DNA from: an uncultured Acetatifactor sp.
GTDB lineage: Bacteria > Bacillota > Clostridia > Lachnospirales > Lachnospiraceae
Assembly: GCA_910586435.1 (NCBI GenBank)
Contig: CAJUGT010000189.1
Location: forward strand, 1 to 5,710
DNA: 5,710 bases
Direction: 5' to 3'
Of the stretch, positions 1 to 5,710 are shown piece after piece. Made by a program: the position numbers and the translations under genes. Numbering within the stretch: the stretch's first letter is position 1; every line of letters starts with the position of its first letter. The notes under the pieces were generated by a model that was given only the letters and a program-made list of their open reading frames with translations, searched no databases and was not told where the DNA came from.

Positions 1-48
1 CTGAAAACCCTTCCGGGCACCTTCGTTCTGAGACTGTTTTTTTTATTC
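1..48. repeat. Diverged repeat unit, copy 1
   Basis: The unit starts with CTGAAAACCCTTC (1-13) and continues with a 22-bp block at 17-38 that ends in GAGACTGTT and runs into a T-rich tail. Both parts recur in the same order in copy 2 (131-195). The 22-bp blocks differ at a few positions, and the differences are all transitions, which suggests ancient duplication of one element. This copy also forms the left arm of the hairpin at 1-118. Confidence 0.55.
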
Positions 49-118
49 CAGTTCCCGCTTGCGGGAACTTGTTCCGGTCTCTGCACTTCGGTGCCCCAAC
101 CAGGGAAGGGTTATTCAG
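1..118. repeat. Long imperfect inverted repeat (hairpin-forming element)
   Basis: The stretch folds on itself through nested arms. Bases 1-5 pair with 114-118 and 6-14 with 104-112 (one bulged A at 113). Bases 15-21 (GGGCACC) pair with 90-96 (GGTGCCC), 30-34 (GAGAC) with 77-81 (GTCTC), and 51-58 (GTTCCCGC) with 61-68 around a TT centre. Four nested helices in order are unlikely by chance, so this is either a palindromic repeat element or a structured RNA. All pairs are Watson-Crick, so they do not show which strand is transcribed. It is not a simple terminator: the T-run at 37-44 lies inside the fold, not after the stem. The left end coincides with the window edge, so the element may extend further. 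The family is not recognised. Confidence 0.6.
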
Positions 119-130
119 CCGCTTTTGCGT

Positions 131-195
131 CTGAAAACCCTTCTCTGTGTCTGAAAGACACATTGCGCCTCCATTCCGAGACTGTTTTTAAATTT
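131..195. repeat. Diverged repeat unit, copy 2, with internal hairpin
   Basis: CTGAAAACCCTTC (131-143) is identical to bases 1-13. The block at 165-186 matches 17-38 with transitions only, again followed by a T-rich tail. Between the two parts this copy carries about 18 extra bases that include a tight hairpin, TGTGTCT (146-152), GAA loop, AGACACA (156-162). A shorter echo, CTGAAAAC, occurs at 274-281. The arrangement looks like a decayed tandem repeat. No protein-coding frame of note crosses it. Confidence 0.55.
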
Positions 196-343
196 CCTCT
201 TGGCATTTCTAACCAGACTATTTAAAGATTCCGCATACAGAAACTTGTCCCGCGATGGGAATTTGTCATGCATCTGAAAACAATTTATGGTGTCCCTTCA
301 CTGTCATGATGATATTATAATAGAAATATGGTAAAATCTCAAG
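196..343. other. Intergenic DNA without a recognised gene
   Basis: This stretch upstream of the CapA promoter shows no convincing ORF. It contains a weak 4-bp inverted repeat (TCCC 248-251 with GGGA 257-260), a third CTGAAAAC (274-281), and an isolated TATAAT at 316-321 that has no acceptable -35 box 16-18 bp upstream. AT content rises towards the promoter. Confidence 0.5.
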
Positions 344-371
344 TTGACAAATACGAAAAATACGTTATGAT
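344..371 (+). promoter_or_regulatory. Sigma-A type promoter for the CapA-family gene
   Basis: A perfect -35 box TTGACA (344-349) is separated by 16 bp from a near-consensus -10 box TATGAT (366-371). Transcription would begin near 378 and give a leader of about 40 nt. Position, orientation and box quality all fit the gene starting at 419. Confidence 0.8.
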
Positions 372-381
372 ACAAGACATA

Positions 382-404
382 GGGTATTTCAGTTCACAAT
401 ACCC
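382..404 (+). promoter_or_regulatory. Perfect 7-bp inverted repeat in the CapA leader
   Basis: GGGTATT (382-388) and AATACCC (398-404) are exact reverse complements around a 9-nt spacer. The repeat begins a few bases after the predicted transcription start and ends 2 nt before the Shine-Dalgarno. It could be a 5' hairpin that stabilises the mRNA or modulates initiation, or a DNA operator overlapping the start region. The sequence alone does not decide. Confidence 0.5.
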
Positions 405-406
405 AA

Positions 407-413
407 AAGGAGG
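407..413 (+). promoter_or_regulatory. Strong Shine-Dalgarno for the CapA-family gene
   Basis: AAGGAGG lies 5 nt upstream of the ATG at 419. This is an essentially perfect match to the 16S rRNA tail and fixes the start codon. Confidence 0.9.
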
Positions 414-418
414 CTTTT

Positions 419-1759
419 ATGAAAAGAAAACGCATTTTGTTTTTAACATTTTTTACTTTGGTTCTATTTACAGTATGTTTTGCCGCTGCCGCATACCTGC
501 CCATAAGTGATTCTACATCCATTGAATCCGTCAGCGGCATCATCATTGATCCCGCCAAAGCCGGAAATTCCAGGGAGTATATTCTTCCCACAGCCGCCCC
601 GCCAACTCCCGCCCCCACCGAAGAACCCCGCTTTGAGGAATACGACATTACCCTCATGGCACTTGGGGATAATCTGATGCATATGGGCATCGTCAACACT
701 GGCCGAAAAGATGACGGTACTTACGACTATACCTTCCTGTTTGAACCCATAGCCAAATTTCTTGCCGCTGCTGATATTAAAGTCACAAATCAGGAGACAA
801 TTCTTGCGGGAAACGAGCTTGGTTTTTCCGGTTTCCCGAAGTTTAATTCCCCTACCGAAGTGGGGGATGCCATTGCTGCGGCAGGGTTTAATGTAGTACT
901 TCACGCCACCAACCATGCAGCGGATCAGGGCCTGGCCGGCATACAATCTTGTGCTGCCTTCTGGGAGCAATACCCTGATGTGCTCATGTCCGGAATCTCC
1001 AAAGACGCCTCGGCATCCCGCATCTCCTATCTGTCCATAAGAGATATTACCTTTGCCGTACTGAATTATACCTATGGACCCAATATGGAAATCCTTCCAT
1101 CCAATTTGATGGGACATTTGAATATGCTCTGCGACTATGACACTGCCACCGGCCGCATTAATTTCACTGCATTGAATCCACAGGTGACGGAAGACATTCA
1201 AGAAGCAAAGGAATACGCAGATATTGTTATCGTTTTCCCCCATTGGGGAACAGAATATCAATCTGTGCCTTCTGCGTATCAAAAGAAATTTGCCGTTGAA
1301 ATGACGGAAGCCGGCGCAGACCTTATCATTGGGGCCCATCCCCATGTTCCTCAGCCCATAGAGTGGGTTACTGCGGAAAATGGCAATCGTTCCCTTTGTT
1401 ACTATTCTTTGGGCAATTATGTATCCACCCAGAAACAAATTGAATGCATGTTGGAAGGAATGGCCTGGGTAACATTCCATGTCACCGAATCAGGCGTTTC
1501 CATCTCAAATGAAAATACAGGCGTACTTCCCCTGGTATGCCACTACAAAAGCGGCCCTACCAGACTGGTTGGCATATACCCACTGGAAGAATATACGGAA
1601 GAAATGGCTCTGAAACATGGCATCTGGAATTATGGCCCGGTTCCTTTGCACCTCTCTGATTTACAGGAGCAAAGCCAAAATACTTTCGGACAAATGATTC
1701 TGTCTGTGGCGGATATTCTGTCCAGCGCCACTTCTTCCGTTCCAGCCAGTACATCTTAG
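419..1759 (+). CDS. CapA family protein (PGA_cap / metallophosphatase-like fold)
   Basis: The product is a 446-aa protein with an N-terminal signal or anchor (basic MKRKR, then a hydrophobic stretch at about 6-27). A Pro-rich linker (about 57-70) is followed by a CapA domain at about 75-375. Family motifs appear in the expected order: GDNLMH (83-88), NQE (124-126), ATNHAADQG (163-171), HWGTEY (275-280), GAHPHVPQ (305-312) and YSLGNYV (329-335). The Asp, Asn, His and Glu residues in these motifs match the likely metal-binding set of this calcineurin-like family. CapA (PgsA) belongs to the poly-gamma-glutamate capsule machinery, but many clostridial homologues stand alone with unknown roles. 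No capB or capC neighbour is visible, so a capsule role is not supported here. The protein probably acts outside the membrane. It has its own promoter and strong ribosome binding site, and its TAG stop overlaps the stop of the convergent gene. Confidence 0.92.
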   Translation: MKRKRILFLTFFTLVLFTVCFAAAAYLPISDSTSIESVSGIIIDPAKAGNSREYILPTAAPPTPAPTEEPRFEEYDITLMALGDNLMHMGIVNTGRKDDGTYDYTFLFEPIAKFLAAADIKVTNQETILAGNELGFSGFPKFNSPTEVGDAIAAAGFNVVLHATNHAADQGLAGIQSCAAFWEQYPDVLMSGISKDASASRISYLSIRDITFAVLNYTYGPNMEILPSNLMGHLNMLCDYDTATGRINFTALNPQVTEDIQEAKEYADIVIVFPHWGTEYQSVPSAYQKKFAVEMTEAGADLIIGAHPHVPQPIEWVTAENGNRSLCYYSLGNYVSTQKQIECMLEGMAWVTFHVTESGVSISNENTGVLPLVCHYKSGPTRLVGIYPLEEYTEEMALKHGIWNYGPVPLHLSDLQEQSQNTFGQMILSVADILSSATSSVPASTS

Positions 1760-3117
1760 TCAATCACATTTCTGACACCCAAAATAGTCGTATAACCCGC
1801 ATTGCCTATGACCACCCCTTTTATGGGGGTGGAGGAATGGATAATCTGTCCATTTCCTATGTACAATGCCACATGGGTGCAGGTACCGCCGGAACCATAA
1901 CAGATAATATCTCCCGGCTGTATCTCACTGTATTCAATTCCCCTTCCGGCTCCTGATAACTGTCCCCCTGGAGTCCGGCTTAGGGAATATCCAAAGTCAG
2001 CATAAATCAAACTGGTAAATCCGGAACAATCCGTTCCTCCTGCCAGGGTTTGTCCCCCATGAACATATTTATTTCCCAAAAACTGCATGGCGTATTCCAC
2101 AATCTGTCCACGCAGTTCTTCATTTGTGGCATACTCCGTATTAGGCGGCGTCACGCTGACGGAGGTATTTTCTGAAACCTGGGATTCCGGTACTTGTTTC
2201 CTGGCCTCCAATGCCCTTTTCTCTGCCAGCTCCTTTTCCTCTTCCTCCAAGGTTTTGCCATAGACAAATTCTTCCACGACATTTACATACTCAGCAGCCA
2301 CATAACCTGTGGAATCATCGGTATACTGCACCTTCAGCCATTCTTCCTGAGTGTCCAGATATACATGTTCCAAAAGCCTGACCCGCTCTCCCTTGTCAAT
2401 ATAACCAATTCTGGCGGAATCCGTTCCCGGATTCTCACGTACATTCAGCCTGTCCGCTATGACCACCGCATATCGAGTCACATAATCATCAATTACTTCC
2501 AGAGCCGCGTCCCCATAAAAGAAATATTCCGCTTTAATGTATCCTTCGGCATTTCCGGATACAATACGAAACCAATCATTATTTTCTCCTGCCATTTCCA
2601 GCACATGCGCCACTGCCCCGTGATAAATTTTCCCCAGAATAGCGCTTTCTGTATTGGGTTCCGCACGGACATTAACATAATTGTCCACATTTGCAATGGC
2701 AAGATCCGCATACTCATTTTCTTCTTCCATCAGTACCACTGGGCCAAACGCAGCCAAATCTTCTTCCGAAATTCCGTAATACTCCAATTTTTCATTCACA
2801 TATTCTGTTCCACGTTCAAAAAATTCCTGGATTCCGCCACAATAACTGACTTTTTGAACCATAATACCTTCGCCGGCGGCATCCGCCCCCTCTGTGTCCA
2901 AGTCTCCCACGTTCTCAGCGTCATCCATACCATCCCCAACCGGTGTAATAAAATCCGCCGCTGCGTATCCCCTGTCGGTCCTCATGGCCTTAGCCATATA
3001 AGTCTTCGCCTCCACGGCCCCCATACCGTTCATTCTTCCCCCGGCACATTCCGCCACAATACACAAACCACCTGTCAGTATACAGATACAGATAACGCTC
3101 TTCCGCTTATTTTCCAT
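1756..3117 (-). CDS. Secreted SH3-SH3-NlpC/P60 peptidoglycan hydrolase
   Basis: The product is a 453-aa exported protein. A basic start and hydrophobic segment (about 1-25) form a Sec signal; there is a Cys at 24 but no proper lipobox. An acidic, low-complexity stretch follows (about 50-85). Two bacterial SH3 domains lie at about 137-202 (NVDNYVNVRAEPNTESAILG) and 214-285 (ADRLNVRENPGTDSARIGYI), each with the typical N-V-R start and G-Y end. A charged Glu/Lys linker (about 287-330) leads to an NlpC/P60 domain at 333-453. The catalytic Cys is in GTDCSGF (Cys364), the His in THVALYIG (His415), and the third polar residue is probably His427. The family cleaves stem peptides of peptidoglycan, usually the gamma-D-Glu to diamino acid bond, and the SH3 domains bind the wall. 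The ATG follows AAGAGGA (3127-3121) closely. It lies 31 bp downstream of the receptor gene and is probably co-transcribed with it. Confidence 0.93.
   Translation of the reverse strand: MENKRKSVICICILTGGLCIVAECAGGRMNGMGAVEAKTYMAKAMRTDRGYAAADFITPVGDGMDDAENVGDLDTEGADAAGEGIMVQKVSYCGGIQEFFERGTEYVNEKLEYYGISEEDLAAFGPVVLMEEENEYADLAIANVDNYVNVRAEPNTESAILGKIYHGAVAHVLEMAGENNDWFRIVSGNAEGYIKAEYFFYGDAALEVIDDYVTRYAVVIADRLNVRENPGTDSARIGYIDKGERVRLLEHVYLDTQEEWLKVQYTDDSTGYVAAEYVNVVEEFVYGKTLEEEEKELAEKRALEARKQVPESQVSENTSVSVTPPNTEYATNEELRGQIVEYAMQFLGNKYVHGGQTLAGGTDCSGFTSLIYADFGYSLSRTPGGQLSGAGRGIEYSEIQPGDIICYGSGGTCTHVALYIGNGQIIHSSTPIKGVVIGNAGYTTILGVRNVID
1812..1832. other. GC-rich hairpin inside the 3' end of the hydrolase gene
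   Basis: CCACCCC (1812-1818) and GGGGTGG (1826-1832) form a perfect 7-bp stem with a 7-nt loop, 53 nt past the CapA stop. The two convergent genes leave no intergenic room for a terminator, so this stem might help end or protect the CapA transcript. No T-run follows on either strand, so it is not called as an intrinsic terminator. It also encodes part of the NlpC/P60 domain. Confidence 0.35.
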
Positions 3118-3120
3118 TTG

Positions 3121-3127
3121 TCCTCTT
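3121..3127 (-). promoter_or_regulatory. Ribosome binding site of the NlpC/P60 gene
   Basis: On the minus strand AAGAGGA ends 3 nt before the ATG at 3117. It is a slightly short-spaced but credible Shine-Dalgarno within the 31-bp gap after the receptor stop. No promoter is evident in that gap, which supports co-transcription. Confidence 0.6.
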
Positions 3128-3148
3128 ACTTCTCTCTTATTTTATTTT

Positions 3149-5191
3149 TCAGGTATAATACTGAAATCTTCCTACCAGCTCTTTCAAAAGATCTGCCTGA
3201 CTGGACAGTTCTTCCGAAGCCGCTGCGCTTTCCTCCGATGTGGCCGAATTGGATTCCACAACAAAAGCTATTTGATTGATGCCCTCCGAAATCTGTGAGG
3301 CAGCAGATGCCTGGTTCTCAGAAGCTTCCGCAATTTCGGCAACGGACTTGTTCACCGTTCTGGCATTCTCCACAACCACCACCAAAGAGTCCGCCGTGGA
3401 TTTGGTGAGCCTTGTACCTTCCTCCACTGCCATAATGGCGCTTTGTATCAAATCTTTGGTATTCCTGGCCGCTTCGGAGCTTTGCTCTGCCAGATTTCCC
3501 ACCTGTGTGGCCACCACCGCAAATCCCTTGCCTGCATCCCCTGCCCTGGCAGCCTCTATGGAGGCATTCAATGCCAGCAGATTGGTCTGATCCGCAATTT
3601 CCTCAATGCTGCCTATAATCTGCGCAATGCGATCCGAAGCATCCCTGATTTTCGCCATTGCTTCGGAATTATACTTCATCTGCTCATTGCTGTCAATTAT
3701 CTGGCGATTCATATTGTCAACAATTCCACGAACTTTTTCCGCATTCTTGGCGTTGACCTGAATTTTCTCGGAAATGTCCGTCATCATGGCTGTCAGCTCC
3801 TCAACGGCACTGGCCTGATCCGTAGCGCCTTCCGCAAGGGATTGCGCCGCTCCCGAAAGATCCGTAGCGCCCTTTTGAACGCATTCCGCATTTCTGTCAA
3901 TATCCTTCATGGCGTTGCTGAGTGCTTCCACAATTCCCCGGAATGATTCACTGATTTGGGCAAAATCCCCTTTGTATGTAGAATCAATGGATATTTTGAA
4001 ATTCCCCTCCGACAACTCCGCCAACTGCTCGCTGATATCGGAGATGACTATATTCAAATCTCTGATGGTATCGGAAAGACAAACCATCAAAGTCGCCGTT
4101 TCGTCATTCGTCTCAGGTACAGGCGCTGCGGAATGCAGATCCCCTTCCGACAAAAGCTTCAGACGTTCCACAACTATCTCAATGGGTTTGGCAACAGCTC
4201 TTCCCAGTGAAACTCCACACCTGATGCCATACACTGTAAACGCTATCACGGACAGAACCGTAATGAAAAGTGACAGATAAAACATCCCCAGGAAATTATT
4301 TCTCACCGCCGTCACACCAATGCTCCAGCCATTGGTATTCGGAACCGGAGAATAAGCCACCACTTTGGTAACGCCCCCGTAAGTATAAGACCCTGTGCCC
4401 GTCTCACCTGCAACCATTTTCTCACAGATAGCACTGAACTTTTTAAGCCCTGCGTCCGTATCCCCCAGCGCAAGACAATCTTCCACTCCTACAATTTCCG
4501 AATTAATATCCGCAATGGTAATTCCATTGGAATCTACCATAAATGCCGTGCCGCCTTTTCCTACCTCTATGGATCTCATAATGTCATTCAGGAATTCGCC
4601 GTCAGGAATATATACTATCACGCCAACCGGCGTTGTACCGGGAACACCTCCCTCCCACAAGGGCGCCGCAACCGCAAAAGACACGCTGTTGGTAATATTG
4701 CTGTACGCCGGCGTTGATACATAGGTATTCCCTTTCATGCCCTCTATAAAATAATCTTTTCCAGAGAGTTTTACTCCTGTAATAAGATCCACCCCCCTGC
4801 TGTCCAGCAAAAATCCTCCCTCAAAATTGTGATCGTTAATTTTCTGCCGTAAAATTGCCGCTTTCTCCAATATGGATTTATCAGGATCGGCAAGTCTGGC
4901 AATACTGCCGGTTTCATACGCAATAGAAACATATTTATCAATTGCCGCCGACACATAGGCGGCCGCTACATCCGAAGTGTTGTTTATGGTCTTGGAAACA
5001 GCGCTTATGGAGGATATATAGCTTAATACGGATGTGACCACCCCCAATACAATACAGCATAAAATAGTCACCTGCCCAAATCGCTGTGAAATTTTCTTTT
5101 CAATACCCACGAACTGGTTCTCTTTTTTCGTTTTGTCCGTTTTTGTATTCCCGGCCTTTTTTTTCACTGCATTTCTTTCTTCTCCCTGCAT
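3149..5191 (-). CDS. Methyl-accepting chemotaxis protein with Cache-like sensor
   Basis: The product is a 680-aa transmembrane chemoreceptor. From the ATG at 5191 it has a Lys-rich cytoplasmic tail, TM1 (about 40-62), and an extracellular double-Cache-like sensor (about 63-297, with KGGTAFMVDSNG as a PAS-type strand-turn). TM2 (about 300-325) is followed by a HAMP domain (about 326-377), a second HAMP-like segment (about 380-431, LSEGNF) and a long coiled-coil signalling domain. The hairpin tip is recognisable at about 532-564 (IADQTNLLALNASIEAARAG and the following GFAVVA), the site that contacts CheA and CheW. Methylation-type sites occur at ASAVEELTA and near the C-terminus (ATSEESAAASEEL). 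It ends FQYYT and lacks an NWETF-type tether. The sensor has KDYF where amino-acid-binding dCache domains usually show an R-x-W-Y motif, so its ligand is not predictable. The frame opens at a TTG (5254), but that has poor Shine-Dalgarno spacing; ATG 5191 has GAGGG 5 nt upstream. Confidence 0.93.
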   Translation of the reverse strand: MQGEERNAVKKKAGNTKTDKTKKENQFVGIEKKISQRFGQVTILCCIVLGVVTSVLSYISSISAVSKTINNTSDVAAAYVSAAIDKYVSIAYETGSIARLADPDKSILEKAAILRQKINDHNFEGGFLLDSRGVDLITGVKLSGKDYFIEGMKGNTYVSTPAYSNITNSVSFAVAAPLWEGGVPGTTPVGVIVYIPDGEFLNDIMRSIEVGKGGTAFMVDSNGITIADINSEIVGVEDCLALGDTDAGLKKFSAICEKMVAGETGTGSYTYGGVTKVVAYSPVPNTNGWSIGVTAVRNNFLGMFYLSLFITVLSVIAFTVYGIRCGVSLGRAVAKPIEIVVERLKLLSEGDLHSAAPVPETNDETATLMVCLSDTIRDLNIVISDISEQLAELSEGNFKISIDSTYKGDFAQISESFRGIVEALSNAMKDIDRNAECVQKGATDLSGAAQSLAEGATDQASAVEELTAMMTDISEKIQVNAKNAEKVRGIVDNMNRQIIDSNEQMKYNSEAMAKIRDASDRIAQIIGSIEEIADQTNLLALNASIEAARAGDAGKGFAVVATQVGNLAEQSSEAARNTKDLIQSAIMAVEEGTRLTKSTADSLVVVVENARTVNKSVAEIAEASENQASAASQISEGINQIAFVVESNSATSEESAAASEELSSQADLLKELVGRFQYYT

Positions 5192-5196
5192 CACTA

Positions 5197-5201
5197 CCCT
5201 C
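5197..5201 (-). promoter_or_regulatory. Ribosome binding site that decides the receptor start
   Basis: On the minus strand GAGGG is followed by 5 nt and then ATG (5191-5189). The in-frame ATG at 5203 and the TTG at 5254 both lack a well-spaced purine-rich site. The short start also removes a Cys-containing, unremarkable 21-residue extension before the basic cytoplasmic tail. Confidence 0.65.
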
Positions 5202-5323
5202 ATTTCTGCGTTGCTTTCAATGAATTTCCTGTGTCGGGCAACGCACGGACACAAAACCTTTTCACATAAGTTACTTTCGATACTCTTCTGATATCTACGG
5301 TTCTGTCGCCCATCCTTCTAAAA

Positions 5324-5335
5324 CCCCCACCCCCC
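5324..5335 (-). other. G-tract in the receptor leader RNA
   Basis: The plus strand reads CCCCCACCCCCC, so the leader transcript would carry runs of 6 and 5 G separated by one U, with a further GGG about 14 nt downstream. It is a low-complexity tract prone to slippage or G-rich structure. A canonical four-run quadruplex is not met. Confidence 0.4.
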
Positions 5336-5377
5336 TCATAAGAAACCGGGTGACATCCCATAATTCACCATATTGGT

Positions 5378-5406
5378 ATTATATCAAATAATTAATAATT
5401 TTTCTA
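5378..5406 (-). promoter_or_regulatory. Probable promoter of the receptor-hydrolase operon
   Basis: On the minus strand a consensus TATAAT (5383-5378) is preceded by TGA, giving an extended -10 (TGnTATAAT). Seventeen bp upstream is a weak -35, TAGAAA (5406-5401), in AT-rich DNA. Transcription would start near 5371, leaving a leader of about 180 nt before ATG 5191. A flagellar-type sigma-28 match (TAAA, then GCCGATAA) was looked for and is not convincing. Confidence 0.5.
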
Positions 5407-5419
5407 CTGTAAATTACAG
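5407..5419. promoter_or_regulatory. Perfect palindrome next to the receptor promoter
   Basis: CTGTAA, a single A, then TTACAG: 6-bp arms around one base, directly abutting the predicted -35 box. Position and symmetry fit an operator for a dimeric regulator. No named regulator is assigned, because short AT-rich palindromes also arise by chance. Confidence 0.4.
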
Positions 5420-5447
5420 ATAAATTACAACACCAAAACCCGAAGCT

Positions 5448-5503
5448 CTACTGTTCAGCCCCCATGCTACCAAGTGGTTTGGAGGTTTCTTCCAGGGCAG
5501 TAG
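5448..5503 (-). other. Secondary inverted-repeat fold beside the long hairpin
   Basis: CTACT (5448-5452) pairs with AGTAG (5499-5503), and after a 5-nt bulge GCCC (5458-5461) pairs with GGGC (5495-5498). ACCA/TGGT (5469-5478) forms a small inner palindrome. It would lie just downstream of the hairpin at 5524-5699 in a minus-strand RNA. The helices are short, so the call is tentative. Confidence 0.3.
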
Positions 5504-5523
5504 GGGGAATGGAGAAAAGGAAC

Positions 5524-5699
5524 GGCGGCCAGGATGGAGGAAGCGCTGCTCGGCCCGGACAACGCCTCCGCCGGACTAACCGCCAACAAAAGCTAAGACA
5601 CAAAAGTACTGCGTCTAAGCTTTTATAGGCGGTGGATTCCGTCTCCGGTCTAAAAGCGCCCTCAAGTGCTTTCGCAGCGCTTCCCCCACCCCGGCCGCC
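5524..5699 (-). ncRNA. Long imperfect hairpin; candidate structured RNA or palindromic element
   Basis: The arms at 5524-5549 and 5674-5699 form a 26-position stem with 23 Watson-Crick pairs. The other three positions read A opposite C on the plus strand, but would be G-U pairs in minus-strand RNA. Further nested helices are CCGGA (5571-5575) with TCCGG (5644-5648), ACCGCC (5579-5584) with GGCGGT (5628-5633), and AAAAGCTAAGAC (5588-5599) with 5613-5624 (one mismatch) around a 13-nt loop. The consistent G-U bias suggests an RNA read from the minus strand; this is inference. The region is more GC-rich than the genes. Alternatives are a MITE-like palindrome or the terminator region of a gene beyond the right edge. 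It matches no RNA family that I recognise (features of SRP RNA were looked for and not found). Confidence 0.5.
5588..5624. terminator. Possible bidirectional intrinsic terminator (apical hairpin)
   Basis: A 12-position stem with one mismatch closes a 13-nt loop. Its ends are AAAA and TTTT, so on either strand the 3' arm finishes in GCTTTT, like a terminator with an overlapping U-tract. It is also the tip of the larger hairpin at 5524-5699, so it may be only part of that fold. On the minus strand it could end a transcript entering from the right edge. Confidence 0.35.
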
Positions 5700-5710
5700 T
5701 GTATTACCGC

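Noticed and set aside
51..68. Intrinsic terminator at the GTTCCCGC/GCGGGAAC stem
   Set aside because: The stem is strong but no T-run follows it on either strand; the T-run at 37-44 precedes it on the plus strand and would read as A-run on the minus strand.
1..200. CRISPR array
   Set aside because: There are only two diverged repeat copies with an internal insertion, without regular repeat and spacer lengths or a cas gene.
316..321. TATAAT as a second promoter for CapA
   Set aside because: No -35-like hexamer is present 16-18 bp upstream and there is no TGn extension. The TTGACA/TATGAT pair downstream is far better.
464..1480. A 338-codon minus-strand open frame opposite the CapA gene
   Set aside because: It lies wholly antisense to a gene with clear family motifs, a promoter and a Shine-Dalgarno. 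Its translation shows no domain and an irregular composition.
2194..3279. A 361-codon plus-strand open frame opposite the hydrolase gene
   Set aside because: The translation is rich in Phe, His, Ile and Cys without domain motifs. The opposite strand encodes well-conserved SH3 domains, so this is a shadow frame.
5192..5254. A 21-residue N-terminal extension of the chemoreceptor from a TTG start
   Set aside because: The only purine-rich site (AAAAGG) is about 2 nt from the TTG, too close, whereas ATG 5191 has GAGGG at good spacing.
5615..5710. A 31-codon partial minus-strand frame ending in TAG at 5615-5617
   Set aside because: It is short, edge-truncated and falls inside the palindromic element; the paired arms explain its sequence better than coding does.

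Overview
The window looks like a chromosomal segment from an anaerobic Gram-positive bacterium of the class Clostridia, probably a gut-type Lachnospiraceae. Three things point that way: strong AGGAGG-type ribosome binding sites, a secreted SH3 plus NlpC/P60 wall hydrolase without a lipobox, and a chemoreceptor with a Cache-like sensor and tandem HAMP segments that lacks the enterobacterial C-terminal receptor pentapeptide. This taxonomic guess is inference from family and style, not from a marker gene.

Layout. Bases 1-343 hold no convincing gene. They contain a long imperfect hairpin (1-118) and two diverged copies of a repeat (about 1-48 and 131-195). A good housekeeping promoter (344-371), a perfect 7-bp inverted repeat in the leader (382-404) and a strong Shine-Dalgarno lead into a plus-strand CapA-family protein (419-1759). 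Its stop codon overlaps the stop codon of a convergent minus-strand gene for a secreted SH3-SH3-NlpC/P60 peptidoglycan hydrolase (1756-3117). Upstream of the hydrolase on the same strand, 31 bp away, is a methyl-accepting chemotaxis protein (3149-5191, start revised inward from a possible TTG at 5254). The receptor gene probably starts from an extended -10 promoter near 5378-5406, giving a leader of about 180 nt. Bases 5420-5710 again hold no convincing gene. They are dominated by a very long imperfect hairpin (5524-5699) with a 26-bp outer stem. All three non-Watson-Crick positions of that stem would be G-U pairs in a minus-strand RNA but A-C mismatches in a plus-strand RNA.

How the genes work together. 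The receptor and hydrolase are probably co-transcribed: a membrane signal transducer followed by an exported wall-cutting enzyme. CapA is an exported or membrane-anchored metallophosphatase-like protein transcribed towards them. All three act at the cell surface, but nothing shows they form one pathway. CapB, CapC, flagellar or other che genes are not in the window.

The three proteins belong to well-known families and do not form an obvious new system. The best candidates for something undescribed are the two structured non-coding regions at the window edges, above all the minus-strand hairpin at 5524-5699.
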